NCBI RefSeq assembly: GCF_000381885.1
Contig: NZ_KB907208.1
Span: 62,001 to 126,000, forward strand
Origin: Actinomadura atramentaria DSM 43919
GTDB taxonomy: Bacteria > Actinomycetota > Actinomycetes > Streptosporangiales > Streptosporangiaceae
Direction of reading: 5' to 3'
Length of the DNA: 64,000 bases
Shown: piece by piece, positions 8,926-17,354 of the stretch
How positions within the stretch are numbered: position 1 is the stretch's first letter
Layout of the letters: each line of letters opens with the position of its first letter
Notes under the pieces: generated by a model
The model's database searches: none
The model's input: only the letters and a program-made list of their open reading frames with translations
What the model was told of the DNA's origin: nothing
Made by a program: the position numbers and the translations under genes

Positions 8926-9735
8926 ATGCAGTCACGAGGTCAGCAGAAAACCCTTACCGGAAAGCTCCTCACCCTCCTCAGCAGCCGGCGGGCACCGGGC
9001 CCGGGGGCCCACGGCGACGACGTCGTCCAGCCCGCCGCCGGGGACGGCGCGCTGGAGAACCACCTGGGCGGCGACGAGGCCCGCAACTACCGCCGCTACG
9101 AGTACGACATGGTCGCCCCCCATGTGGGACGGTCGATGCTGGAGATCGGTTCGGGCCTCGGCCACTTCTCCGAGCAGTTCGCGCAACGGCTGGACTACCT
9201 CGCCGTCAGCGACAACGACCCGTACTGCGTGGGCGAGCTGCGCAAGCGGTACGCCGCCGACGACGGCGTCGAGGTCGTCGACCTGGAGCTGCCCGCCGAG
9301 ATCGTGCTGCGGCAGAAGGTCGACACCGTCGTCATGATGAACGTCCTGGAGCACATCAAGGACGACGTCCGCGCGCTGCGCGACCTCGCCGACGTCACCC
9401 TGCCCGGCGGCCGGATCGTCATCTGGGTGCCCGGCTACATGCAGCTCTACGGCGACTTCGACCGCAAGGTCGGGCACGTCACCCGCTACACGCCCGACAC
9501 GCTGCGCGCGGCCGTGGAGGCGGCGGGGCTGGAGGCGGAGGTCCTCAAGCCGATCAACCTCCTCGGCGGGATCGCCTGGTGGGCGGCCGTCCGGCGCGGC
9601 GGCGCGGGCTATCCCGACCCCCGGCTCGTCAAGATCTACGACCGGACCGTCATCCCGCTGACCCGCGTGATCGAGCGCGTCGTGCGGCCGCCGTTCGGCC
9701 AGACGGTCTTCTGCGTGGCGCGCGTTCCGTCCTGA
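8926..9735 (+). CDS. Class I SAM-dependent methyltransferase (Methyltransf_23/11 type)
   Basis: A 269-residue methyltransferase. After a basic 30-residue N-terminus, motif I LEIGSGLGHFSEQFAQ lies near residue 70. Motif II AVSDNDPYCVGEL, motif IV VVMMNVLEHIKDD and motif V GRIVIWVPGYMQLYGDFDR follow. The stretch GHVTRYTPDTLRAAVEAAGLE is characteristic of methyltransferases acting on glycans, lipids or polyketides. No membrane segment is present. Upstream are 245 bp with the thiolase terminator, and a T-run terminator follows, so the gene is monocistronic. ATG 8926 has only a weak ribosome site. Substrate unknown; the type often accompanies glycosyltransferases, but none is adjacent. Confidence 0.75.
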   Translation: MQSRGQQKTLTGKLLTLLSSRRAPGPGAHGDDVVQPAAGDGALENHLGGDEARNYRRYEYDMVAPHVGRSMLEIGSGLGHFSEQFAQRLDYLAVSDNDPYCVGELRKRYAADDGVEVVDLELPAEIVLRQKVDTVVMMNVLEHIKDDVRALRDLADVTLPGGRIVIWVPGYMQLYGDFDRKVGHVTRYTPDTLRAAVEAAGLEAEVLKPINLLGGIAWWAAVRRGGAGYPDPRLVKIYDRTVIPLTRVIERVVRPPFGQTVFCVARVPS

Positions 9736-9747
9736 CTCGGAGGGCGC

Positions 9748-9783
9748 CGGGCGGGTATGCGTACGTACCGCCCGATGTTTTTT
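9748..9783 (+). terminator. Rho-independent terminator with T-run
   Basis: CGGGCGGGTA pairs with TACCGCCCG (one G bulge) around an 8-base loop, followed after ATG by six T residues at 9778-9783. It lies 13 bp after the methyltransferase stop and is the only classic hairpin plus T-run terminator I noticed. Confidence 0.75.
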
Positions 9784-9950
9784 AGGTATCCCGATACGTG
9801 GCCGTCCCGATGGCGGACGCCGCGGCGCGCCGGAAGACTGTGCCGTGGCCGGACGGGCCGGGGGCCGCCTCTCCGAGCGGAGATGAGCCGCGTTCATCCG
9901 CGGGTCCTGGTCGGGACGGCCGGCCACTGAAGTTCCCGTGTGGTCCGACG

Positions 9951-9995
9951 GTCAGGGGACGGGGGTCCGGGAGGGGAGGCCCCCGTCCCGCTGAC
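9951..9995 (-). terminator. Terminator of the LuxR-type regulator gene
   Basis: GTCAGGGGACGGGGG pairs with CCCCCGTCCCGCTGAC (one bulged base) around a 14-base purine-rich loop. It lies 27 bp beyond the minus-strand stop at 10022 and probably ends that transcript. Confidence 0.55.
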
Positions 9996-10021
9996 TGGCG
10001 GGACGGGCCGGGCGGCACCGG

Positions 10022-12904
10022 TCACGAGTCGGCCGCGGCCCCGTCGAACAGCGCGAGCCGGTGCGCGGTCGCGGCGGCCTCGCCGCGGTTGGCGACGCCG
10101 AGCTTGCCGAGGATGTTCGAGACGTGGACGCTCGCCGTCTTCGCCGAGATCGACAGCGCGGCCGCGATGTCGCGGTTGCTGCGGCCCTCGGCGAGATGGC
10201 GCAGGACCTCGTGCTCGCGCGGCGTCAGCCCGAGCGGCGTCGCGCCGCGCGGCCCGCGGACGCGGCGGGCCAGGTCGTCCAGGCGCGCGCAGAGCGGCGC
10301 GGCGGCCAGGCGGCGGGCGAGGCCGACGGCCTCGGCGAGGCGTTCGGCCGCGGTCTCGTGCGCCGCGGCGGCGAGCGCGCACCGCACGGCCTGCTCCAGC
10401 GCCAGCGCCCGCTCGTACGGGCGGCCCAGCCGCTTCCACGCCTCGGCGGCGGCGTCCCACGGCGCGATGTCGCGGCCGCCGCGCGCATGACCGGCCTCGG
10501 CGGCGTACGTCATCGCCCACGCCTCCTGCGCGGGGCCGCGCACGTGCAGGTCGCGCGCCCGCTTCTCGATCGGCGCGAGCGCCTGTTCGACGGCGTCGGC
10601 GTCCGGCGCGAACATCGCCGCCGCCCGCGCGCCGAGCACCAGGACGGGCCAGGCGTAGCGCGCGTCGTCGGGGAGTCCCGGGGTCGCGACGACCTGCGCG
10701 ACCGGCCGCAGCGCCTCCTCGGGCAGGTCGCGCGCGAGCGCGATGCCCGCCTGGAGCCGCAGCGTGGCGAAGTAGTCCTGCGTCTTCAGCCACCGCGTCT
10801 TCACGCCGAGGACGCCGAGCGCGGCGTCCAGGTCCGTCGCGGCGGCGTCCAGGTCGCCCCGCGCGAGCGCGATCTCGCCGGCGATGACGAGCAGCGAGGT
10901 GCGGATCGTGACGGCCGGGTCCTGCGCGAACGCGTCGCGCAGCACGACCAGCGCCTCGTCCCAGCGGCCCAGGGACTGCAGCGGCTCGGCCCGGTTGATG
11001 CTGAGGAAGCTGCCCTGCGTCCGGGCCACGCCGAACTCGCGCGCCTGCTCGATGCCGCGCCGCGCGACGGCGGCGGCCTCCTCGTGCCGGCCCGCGCCCT
11101 CCAGGTAGTGGGACTTGATGACGGCGAGGCGCAGCGTCGCGCCCGCGGAGTCGGCGCGGCGGACGGCCTCGGCGACCTCGTCGATGCGGTCGATGTCGCT
11201 GTCGTAGTCCATGTCCACGCAGAACAGCGTGACCAGGGCGTGCGTCTCGGCGGCGCCGTCCCCGAGCCGCCGCGCGATCTCCAGCGACTCGGTCGCTGCG
11301 CGGCGCGCGTCGTCGATGCCCGTGGTCAGGCGGCCGTACTGGGCGAGCGTGGACAGGGCGCGGGCGCGCAGCACGGTCGGCTCGTCCAGCGCGTCGACCG
11401 CCGCCTGAAGGTCCTCGATGAAACCGGGCCGGGCGAGCTGGTGGAGCATCGCGCCGCGCAGCATCAGCAGCGCGGCGCGGCGCTCGGAGCGGGCGTCGCC
11501 GAGGGCGCGCAGCGCCGCGCCGACGAGCTTGATGCCGCGCTCGTACTCGCCCGCCGACTCGGCGGCCGCCGCGGCGCTCTCCAACACCTCGACGTGGTCC
11601 GCGCCGATGCGCTCGGCCGCGTCCGGAACCCGCTCCCACAGCTCCAGCACGCGCGACAGCATCGCCAGGCACTCGGCGTACGCGACGGCCTTGCGCGCGT
11701 CGGCCGCCGCCCGCCACGCGCTGACCAGCGCGGACGTCGCGTCGTGGGCCGCGAGCCAGTGGTGGCTCAGCTCGACCCAGAGCCGCCCGGCGGGGACGAG
11801 GCCGGGATCGCGTTCGAGGGCTTCGGCGTAGCGGGTGTGCAGGCGCGTGTACTCGCCGGGCAGCAGGTCGTCGTGCAGCGTCTCGCGGATCAGCGCGTGC
11901 CGGAACGCGTAGCCGTCGCCGTCCACGACGAGCACGTTCGCGGCGACGGCGGGCCGCAGAACGCGGGTGAGCGCGCCGTCGTCCAGGCCCGAGACGGCCG
12001 AGAGCAGGCGGTGGTCGATTCGGGTGCCGCCGCCCGCCGCGTCCCGCAGGACGTCCTGCGTCTCCTCCGGGAGCCGCTGGACGCCCGCCAGCAGCAGGTC
12101 GCGCAGCGACTCGGGCAGCTCGCACGCCAGGGTTCCGTCGGCGTCCAGCAGCGCCTCGATGAACAGCGGATTGCCCTCGCTGCGCGCGTGGATGCGGCTC
12201 ACCAGGTCGTACTGGGGCGCGTCGCCGAGGATGACCTCCGTGAGCTCGGCGACCTCGTGGCGGGTGAGCCGTTCCAGGTCGAGCCGCTGGACGCGGTCGA
12301 GCCGCGACAGCTCGGCCAGCAGCGGCCGGAGCGGATGCGTGCGGTGCAGCTCGTCGGTCCGGTACGTGACGAGGATCAGCAGCGGCGCGGCGCCGAGATT
12401 GCGGATCAGGAAGGCCAGCAGGTCGCGCGTGGAACGGTCCGCCCAGTGGGCGTCCTCGACGGCGAGGACCACCGGGCCCTCCGCCGCCAGGCCCTCCAGC
12501 AGGATCAGGACCAGCTCGAACAGCCGGGCGCGCTCCTCGCCGGACGGCGCGTCGGTCTCCGGCTCGCCGAACTCCGGCAGCAGGCGCGCCAGGCCGCCGG
12601 TGTCGCCGCGCGGGAGCAGGCGGGCGATGCCGTCCGGGCCGATGGAGCGGACGAGACCGCGCAGCATCGTGGTGAACGGGGCGAACGGGAGGCCGTCGGA
12701 GCCCAGCTCCAGGCAGCCGCCGACGAGCGCGCGGCTTTCGTCGTCCAGGTCCGCGACGAACTCCCGGACCAGGCGGGTCTTGCCGAGGCCGGCCTCTCCG
12801 CCGACGAGGACGGCCCCGGGCGCGTCCGCGAGGGATCGGCGCAGCACGTCCAGTTCGGCGCCTCGGCCGACCAGGACGGGACTCGTCAACGGGGTGGTCA
12901 CCAC
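10022..12904 (-). CDS. LAL-family LuxR transcriptional regulator with AAA ATPase
   Basis: A 960-residue regulator of the LAL (large ATP-binding LuxR) class. The N-terminus has the Walker A GGEAGLGKT (35-43, Lys42) and Walker B VVLAVEDAHWADR, forming an AAA/NACHT-like ATPase of about 300 residues. A long helical TPR-like middle part (about 350-880) is rich in Ala/Glu/Leu repeats. The C-terminal 65 residues carry the LuxR helix-turn-helix, LTPREHEVLRHLAEGRSN through SAKTASVHVSNILGKLGVA. Members of this class activate secondary-metabolite or catabolic genes on binding a ligand, and ATP drives the switch. The start is GTG 12904 or GTG 12901; both lack a strong ribosome site. The reading frame stays open for another 1.8 kb upstream but overlaps the CoA-transferase and is not coding there. 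The gene sits 38 bp downstream of the CoA-transferase on the same strand and may be co-transcribed. Confidence 0.88.
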   Translation of the reverse strand: MVTTPLTSPVLVGRGAELDVLRRSLADAPGAVLVGGEAGLGKTRLVREFVADLDDESRALVGGCLELGSDGLPFAPFTTMLRGLVRSIGPDGIARLLPRGDTGGLARLLPEFGEPETDAPSGEERARLFELVLILLEGLAAEGPVVLAVEDAHWADRSTRDLLAFLIRNLGAAPLLILVTYRTDELHRTHPLRPLLAELSRLDRVQRLDLERLTRHEVAELTEVILGDAPQYDLVSRIHARSEGNPLFIEALLDADGTLACELPESLRDLLLAGVQRLPEETQDVLRDAAGGGTRIDHRLLSAVSGLDDGALTRVLRPAVAANVLVVDGDGYAFRHALIRETLHDDLLPGEYTRLHTRYAEALERDPGLVPAGRLWVELSHHWLAAHDATSALVSAWRAAADARKAVAYAECLAMLSRVLELWERVPDAAERIGADHVEVLESAAAAAESAGEYERGIKLVGAALRALGDARSERRAALLMLRGAMLHQLARPGFIEDLQAAVDALDEPTVLRARALSTLAQYGRLTTGIDDARRAATESLEIARRLGDGAAETHALVTLFCVDMDYDSDIDRIDEVAEAVRRADSAGATLRLAVIKSHYLEGAGRHEEAAAVARRGIEQAREFGVARTQGSFLSINRAEPLQSLGRWDEALVVLRDAFAQDPAVTIRTSLLVIAGEIALARGDLDAAATDLDAALGVLGVKTRWLKTQDYFATLRLQAGIALARDLPEEALRPVAQVVATPGLPDDARYAWPVLVLGARAAAMFAPDADAVEQALAPIEKRARDLHVRGPAQEAWAMTYAAEAGHARGGRDIAPWDAAAEAWKRLGRPYERALALEQAVRCALAAAAHETAAERLAEAVGLARRLAAAPLCARLDDLARRVRGPRGATPLGLTPREHEVLRHLAEGRSNRDIAAALSISAKTASVHVSNILGKLGVANRGEAAATAHRLALFDGAAADS

Positions 12905-12942
12905 ACCAGCATGCCAGTCGAAACCGACAAATCGCCTCCCAA

Positions 12943-13977
12943 TTACCGCCGCGGCCAGTCCAGGCCCCGGTGCCCGTCGAGTTCGGGGGCCGCGCCGCCC
13001 GTCCGCGGCGCGTGGACCTCGGTGCGGAAGGGGCTGCCGTCGATCACGCCGCGTTCCCGGAAGTGCGGGTGGCGGGCCGCCTCCTCGCGGGTGAGGCAGG
13101 GCGCGGCGGGCGCACCGTGGCGCGCGAGCAGGGCCAGCGCCTCGTCGCGGTCCAGCGCGGCGACCGTGTCGGTGATCTCGCGATCCAGCGCGGACGCGTC
13201 CCGCAGCCGTTCGGCGAACGGGACGCCGACGCGGTGGTCGAGCCCCAGCGCCGCGCAGGTCGCGTCCCACAGGCGCTGCTCGGAGACGACGCCGAGCGTG
13301 ACGCGCCCGTCCCGGGCGCGGTAGACGCCGTAGCCCGGCAGCGGCCGCTCGCCCGGCCCGTCGCCCCGGCGGCGCGCGGACGGCACGGTCGCGACCCAGT
13401 TCGCGAGGACGTCGGCCAGGCCGAGGTCGAGGCGTTCGCCCGCGCCGGTCTCCCGGGCCCGCAGGCACGCCGCGGTGATCGCGAACGCGGCCGTCGCCGC
13501 CGCGGCCATGTCCGCCAGCGGCAGGTCGTCCGCGGACGGCGTGGGCGCGTCCGCGGGCAGCGCCCCGGCGAGCGCGCGGTAGTTGACGTCGTGGCCGGGC
13601 GTCTCGGAGAGCGGCCCGGACGCGCCGTAGCCCGACAGCGAGCAGTAGACCAGCGCCGGGTTGCGGGCGCGCAGCGCCGCGTGCCCGACGCCGAGCCGGT
13701 CCGCGACGCCCGGCCGGTAGCCCTCCACGACCGCGTCGGCCCCGGCGGCGAGTTCGTGGCAGCGCGCGCGGTCGCGCTCGTCCTTGAGGTCGAGGACGAC
13801 CGAGCGCTTGTGCCGGTTGAGCGGCCCGAAGTGGCCCGGGAAGGCGCGCATCGGCTCGCCGCCGGGCGGTTCCACCTTGAGGACGTCCGCGCTGTGCTGG
13901 GCGAGGAGGAGCGTGGCGTACGGGCCCGGCCGCCACATCGTGAGGTCGAGCACGCGCAGGCCGTCGAGCAGTCCCAT
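12943..13977 (-). CDS. Family III CoA-transferase (CaiB/BaiF type)
   Basis: A 344-residue CoA-transferase of the formyl-CoA/carnitine-CoA group, which moves CoA between acyl-CoA and free acids through an acyl-aspartyl intermediate. Visible are the N-terminal LLDGLRVLDLTMWRPGPYATLLLA, VLKVEPPGGEPMR, RHKRSVVLDLKDE, ALVYCSLSGYG and the probable catalytic Asp in LPLADMAAA. The length is somewhat short against the usual 380-420, mainly at the C-terminus. The start is ATG 13977; an upstream in-frame start at 14013 would add 12 residues that do not fit the family. The gene is upstream of the LAL regulator (38 bp) and has a palindromic operator candidate over a TTGACA -35. Substrate unknown; a fatty- or aromatic-acid catabolic role is likely. 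Confidence 0.88.
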   Translation of the reverse strand: MGLLDGLRVLDLTMWRPGPYATLLLAQHSADVLKVEPPGGEPMRAFPGHFGPLNRHKRSVVLDLKDERDRARCHELAAGADAVVEGYRPGVADRLGVGHAALRARNPALVYCSLSGYGASGPLSETPGHDVNYRALAGALPADAPTPSADDLPLADMAAAATAAFAITAACLRARETGAGERLDLGLADVLANWVATVPSARRRGDGPGERPLPGYGVYRARDGRVTLGVVSEQRLWDATCAALGLDHRVGVPFAERLRDASALDREITDTVAALDRDEALALLARHGAPAAPCLTREEAARHPHFRERGVIDGSPFRTEVHAPRTGGAAPELDGHRGLDWPRR

Positions 13978-14007
13978 ACCGGGGACGCTGCCCGGTCCGC
14001 CGCACCA

Positions 14008-14024
14008 TGTCAAGCGAGCGCTTG
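14008..14024 (-). promoter_or_regulatory. Palindromic operator over the CoA-transferase -35 element
   Basis: CAAGCG-AG-CGCTTG (14011-14024) is a perfect 6-bp palindrome. It overlaps TTGACA read on the minus strand at 14013-14008, a consensus -35; the matching -10 would be CAGCGT at 13990-13985, which is weak. CAAGCGCTTG-type palindromes are typical of TetR-family sites near acyl-CoA genes. The gap also serves the divergent birA. Confidence 0.45.
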
Positions 14025-14078
14025 GTTATGTCGTGACGCGGCCCGCCGCCTCGGGGCCGCCGGGACGCGTGAGGTTGG

Positions 14079-14957
14079 ATGGGGGAGATGAGCGACTCAC
14101 CGTACGCCGACCTCGCCCGGCCGCCGCTCCACGTCGGCGCGCTGCGCCGGGCGCTCGTCCGGCCCGGCGCGCTGTGGACCGACCTGCGCGTCGTCCCCGA
14201 GACGGGCTCCACCAACGCGGACCTGACCGCCGCCGCCCGCGACGGGGCCCCCGAGGGCGCCGTCCTCGCCACCGAATCGCAGACGGCGGGCCGCGGCCGT
14301 CTCGGCCGCCCCTGGACCGCCCCGCCCCGCTCGGGCCTGGCGTTCTCCGTGCTGGTCCGCCCGGCCGTGCCGATCACGCGGCTGAGCTGGCTGCCGCTGC
14401 TGACCGGCGTCGCCGTCGTCGCGGCCGTCCGCCGCCTCACCGCGTTCGACGCCGAGGGCGAGCGGTTCTTCGCGGGCGGCGACGCCGCCGTGGAGGCCCG
14501 GCTGAAGTGGCCCAACGACGTGCTCGTCGGCGACCGCAAGCTCGCGGGCATCCTCGTGGAGAAGGTCGGGGACGCGCTGATCGCGGGCGTCGGCCTGAAC
14601 GTCGGCCTGCGCGCCGAGGAACTGCCGGTCCCGACCGCGACATCGCTGGCCGTCGAGGGCGCGCCGCGCGCCGACCGGAGCACGCTGCTGCGCGGCATCC
14701 TGCGCGAGTTCGAGAACCGGTACCGCGCCTGGACGCGCTGCGACGGCGATCCCGAGGAATCCGGCCTGCGCGCCGACTACAAGGAGATCTGCGCCACTCT
14801 CGGCCGGACCGTGCGCGTCGAACTGCCCGGCGACCGGACGCTCGTCGGCACGGCGGGCGACATCGACGCGGCGGGCTGCCTGGTCGTCCGGGGTCCGGAC
14901 GGCGACGAGAGCGTCAGCGCCGGCGACGTGGTCCACGTGCGACCCGCTGAGGGCTGA
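14079..14957 (+). CDS. birA: Biotin--[acetyl-CoA-carboxylase] ligase
   Basis: A 292-residue BirA of the mono-functional type without an N-terminal DNA-binding domain. It makes biotinyl-5'-AMP and attaches biotin to the carrier lysine of acyl-CoA carboxylases. The signature TGSTNADL precedes the ATP/biotin loop SQTAGRGRLGRPW (about 68-80). LKWPNDVLVGDRKLAGILVE and IAGVGLNVGL complete the catalytic core, and the C-terminal SH3-like domain ends VVHVRP. The start at ATG 14079 has GAGG 4 bases upstream; ATG 14088 is also possible and equally common for this family. It is divergent from the CoA-transferase and followed after 46 bp by the adenylate cyclase on the same strand, so the two may form one transcript. 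Confidence 0.93.
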   Translation: MGEMSDSPYADLARPPLHVGALRRALVRPGALWTDLRVVPETGSTNADLTAAARDGAPEGAVLATESQTAGRGRLGRPWTAPPRSGLAFSVLVRPAVPITRLSWLPLLTGVAVVAAVRRLTAFDAEGERFFAGGDAAVEARLKWPNDVLVGDRKLAGILVEKVGDALIAGVGLNVGLRAEELPVPTATSLAVEGAPRADRSTLLRGILREFENRYRAWTRCDGDPEESGLRADYKEICATLGRTVRVELPGDRTLVGTAGDIDAAGCLVVRGPDGDESVSAGDVVHVRPAEG

Positions 14958-15003
14958 TCTGTCACGATATGTCGCGCAAGGCAACGGGCGGAGGGGGCAA
15001 GAG

Positions 15004-16032
15004 ATGTCACCGGAGTTGCCGGATCCCCGACAGATCGAAGAACTGCTGCTCGGCGGCGAGCTGGAGTACACCCGCAAGGACGCCGTGCGGCTGTCCGGCG
15101 TCAGCCGCGCCTTCTCCGGCCGCGTCTGGCGCGCGTTCGGCTACCCCTCCATGCCGGACGACGCCGTGGCGTACACGCGCGGCGACGTCGCGGCGCTCGG
15201 CCGCATCCACAAGCTGATCGAGGAGGGCGTCCTCGACGAGGACAGCGCGATCCGGCTCGTCCGCGCGTTCGGGCAGACGATGGCGCGGCTCGCCGAATGG
15301 CAGGTCAACCTGCTGTCGGCGATGATCGCCGACCGGCCCGACGACGCCCCGACCGCCGAGTCCGTCGACCGCATCATGCGGATCGCCGACGAGTACATCG
15401 AGGACTTCGAGCCCCTGGTCGTCCACGCCTGGCGCCGCCAGCTCGCCGCCGCGGGCACCCGCGGCATCGCGGTCGCCGCCGCCGGGGCGGGCGAGCGCCA
15501 GCCGGGCGGCCCGCTGCGCCCGCACGCCGCCGTGGGCTTCGCGGACATGGTGTCGTTCACGCAGATGAGCCGCGAGGTCGACGAGATCGAACTCGCCCGC
15601 GTCGTGGAGTGGTTCGAGGAGACCGCGTCCGACATCATCGCCGCCTGCGGCGGGCGGCTGGTCAAGACGCTGGGCGACGAGGTCCTGTTCAGCGCCGAGT
15701 CGCCGCGCACCGGCGCGGAGATCGCGCTGACCATCGCCGCCGAGATCAAGGACGAGACCGAGATCCCCGACGTGCGCGTCGGCGTCGCCTACGGGCCGGT
15801 GCTCGCGCTGATGGGCGACGTGTTCGGCACCACCGTCAACCTCGCCGCCCGGCTGACCTCGCTGGCCCGGCCGGGCGCCGTGGTCGTCGACGAGGAGCTG
15901 GCCGCGCGGCTCGCGGACGAACCGGGACTGCGCGTCACCCGGATCGTCCGCCGCCCCGTCCGCGGCCTCGGCATCGTCCAGCCGTACGTGCTGCGCCGCG
16001 CGCTGCCCCCCGAGGAGGGACCCGTCAGTTGA
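15004..16032 (+). CDS. Class III adenylate/guanylate cyclase with N-terminal regulatory domain
   Basis: A 342-residue soluble cyclase converting ATP to cAMP. The N-terminal half (1-170) is the helical adenylate_cyc_N-type regulatory domain with a MerR-like look (YTRKDAVRLSGVSRAF, RIHKLIEEGVLDEDSAIRLVRAFGQT). In mycobacterial Rv1264 this domain senses pH. The catalytic domain (about 178-335) shows the metal-binding Asp in VGFADMVSFTQMSR, the substrate Lys in RLVKTLGDEVLF, the second metal Asp in GDEV, and the transition-state Asn/Arg in GTTVNLAARLTSL. All key residues appear intact. The protein is about 50 residues shorter than Rv1264. A good ribosome site (GGAGGGG) precedes ATG 15004. Its 3' end overlaps the convergent bfr by 8 bp, so antisense coupling is possible. 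Confidence 0.9.
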   Translation: MSPELPDPRQIEELLLGGELEYTRKDAVRLSGVSRAFSGRVWRAFGYPSMPDDAVAYTRGDVAALGRIHKLIEEGVLDEDSAIRLVRAFGQTMARLAEWQVNLLSAMIADRPDDAPTAESVDRIMRIADEYIEDFEPLVVHAWRRQLAAAGTRGIAVAAAGAGERQPGGPLRPHAAVGFADMVSFTQMSREVDEIELARVVEWFEETASDIIAACGGRLVKTLGDEVLFSAESPRTGAEIALTIAAEIKDETEIPDVRVGVAYGPVLALMGDVFGTTVNLAARLTSLARPGAVVVDEELAARLADEPGLRVTRIVRRPVRGLGIVQPYVLRRALPPEEGPVS

Positions 16033-16522
16033 CCTTCGGGGAGTCCTCGCCGGGCGCCTCGGTGAGGCGGAGCAGGTAGTTCTGCTCGCCGAGCTGCTCG
16101 ACCAGGAACAGCTCGGTCTCCAGGTAGTCGATGTGCTCCTCCTCGTCGCGGAGGATGTCCTCGAAGATGTTCGCCGAGGTGATGTCCCCGCGCGAGCGCA
16201 TCAGCTCGACGCCCGGCTTGAGCCGCGCGACGGCCTCCAGCTCCACCTCCAGGTCGGCCTTGAGCTGCTCCACGACCGTCTGGCCGATGCGCAGCGTGCC
16301 GAGCTTCTGGTAGTTCGGCAGCCCCTCCAGGAAGAGGATGCGGTTGGTGAGCCGCTCCGCGTGCCGCATCTCCTCGAACGACTCGTCGCGCGTGTGCTTG
16401 GCCAGCCGCCCGTAACCCCAGTTCTCCTGCATCTTGGAGTGCAGGAAGTACTGGTTGATCGCGGTCAGCTCCGCGGTGAGCTGCTCGTTGAGCAGCGCGA
16501 TGATGTCCCTGTCGCCTTCCAT
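16025..16522 (-). CDS. bfr: Bacterioferritin
   Basis: A complete 165-residue haem-type ferritin that oxidises Fe(II) and stores iron in a 24-subunit shell. All ferroxidase residues are in place: Glu18, Glu51, His54, Glu94, Glu127 and His130, plus Tyr25. Met52, the haem ligand at the subunit interface, is present, so this is a true bacterioferritin and not a plain ferritin. It lies 109 bp downstream of bfd on the same strand and is probably co-expressed with it under the iron box at 16974-16992. Its 3' end overlaps the convergent cyclase by 8 bp. The C-terminus (APGEDSPKVN) is short and polar, as usual. Confidence 0.96.
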   Translation of the reverse strand: MEGDRDIIALLNEQLTAELTAINQYFLHSKMQENWGYGRLAKHTRDESFEEMRHAERLTNRILFLEGLPNYQKLGTLRIGQTVVEQLKADLEVELEAVARLKPGVELMRSRGDITSANIFEDILRDEEEHIDYLETELFLVEQLGEQNYLLRLTEAPGEDSPKVN

Positions 16523-16631
16523 ACCGCGTCATGTTTCCATGTCGGGGGTGGTTTTGGACAGCACAAGAGCCCGCCTGGCGCGTGTCGTCCCCGTCACGGG
16601 GGCGCGCGGCGGGTTCGCCGGGGGAGGGGGT

Positions 16632-16904
16632 TCAGGCCGCCGTCACCGACTCCCTCCCGGCGTCCGCGAACACCGTCAGCGGGGCGCCGTCGGGCGCGCG
16701 GTGCTCGCGCCCGGCCGTCTCGGGGCTGTCGCCCGTCCCGTCGCGGTACTCGCTGATCAGGCCGTACAGGCGGCGGGTACACGAGCCGCAGCCCGGCTTC
16801 ATCCCGCACGCCGCCTTGACCTCGCGCGCCGACGTACACGCGCCGCCGGCCATGCAGCCTCGAACATCCTCTTCTGTCACCGCGTGGCAGATGCAGACGT
16901 ACAT
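16632..16904 (-). CDS. bfd: Bacterioferritin-associated ferredoxin (2Fe-2S)
   Basis: A 90-residue BFD-type ferredoxin that donates electrons to bacterioferritin so that stored Fe(III) is reduced and released. The four [2Fe-2S] ligands follow the BFD pattern: Cys4 and Cys6 in MYVCICHAVTEEDV, and Cys39 and Cys42 in MKPGCGSCTRRL. An additional Cys33 and a Cys17/Cys23 pair are not normal ligands. The core covers residues 1-52; the polar 38-residue tail (EYRDGTGDSPETAGREHRAP and on) is longer than in E. coli Bfd (64 residues). The gene lies immediately upstream of bfr on the same strand, the usual functional pair, and its start is 70 bp from an IdeR-type box, so iron-dependent control is likely. 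Confidence 0.92.
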   Translation of the reverse strand: MYVCICHAVTEEDVRGCMAGGACTSAREVKAACGMKPGCGSCTRRLYGLISEYRDGTGDSPETAGREHRAPDGAPLTVFADAGRESVTAA

Positions 16905-16973
16905 GGGATGGATGACCTTTCAGCGGCTGCGCGGCGTCCGCGCGGGTCGGGAGGGGTCTTAGGGCCCCCTCAT

Positions 16974-16992
16974 TAAGGTTAGGCTCCCCTAA
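16974..16992 (-). promoter_or_regulatory. IdeR/DtxR iron box upstream of bfd
   Basis: TAAGGTTAGGCTCCCCTAA matches the 19-bp DtxR/IdeR consensus TWAGGTTAGSCTAACCTWA at all but two positions (the CC replacing AA in the right half). It ends 70 bp from the bfd start. In corynebacteria and mycobacteria this family represses uptake genes and activates iron-storage genes with Fe(II). The sense of control here cannot be told because the transcription start is not known. Confidence 0.75.
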
Positions 16993-17348
16993 GATAACCG
17001 AAGGATGTCCCGGTTGGCCAGTGACCTGCGGTTCGTTGTGATCTAACCCTCGGGCGCGGGAGCCGTCCCCCCGGCGGCCGGGACCGCGCCCGGTCCGGGC
17101 GGCCATCGTCCGCGACACGCCGGAATCGGCTTCCTTCGGGCGGCTTGGCGGGGAGTCGCCCGGCATCGGACCACCCCGCGGGCGACGGAAATGACCGCTG
17201 TGGGCCCCGCGTCCGTCCGGCGAACCGGGGTAATAAATAGCCCTATCCATGCATTCTGTGGAATTTATGTGTGTTCGTGGAAGTACTACGAGTGGCAAAC
17301 CGCAGGTCAAGAGCGCGGATCACGCCAGGAAACGTTCATGAATGGCCA

Positions 17349-17354
17349 TACGAT
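17349..17354 (+). promoter_or_regulatory. -10 element TACGAT of a leaderless promoter
   Basis: TACGAT lies 6 bases before ATG 17361 and no ribosome site is present, so the response-regulator mRNA is probably leaderless. This supports ATG 17361 over the longer reading frame from 17271. Confidence 0.5.

Noticed and set aside
10022..14698. One 1558-residue minus-strand gene running through the LAL regulator and beyond
   Set aside because: The frame stays open by high GC, but the part beyond 12904 overlaps the CoA-transferase and birA, which have clear motifs, and its residues are low-complexity Arg/Ala/Pro. The LAL protein begins at the Walker A region near 12904.
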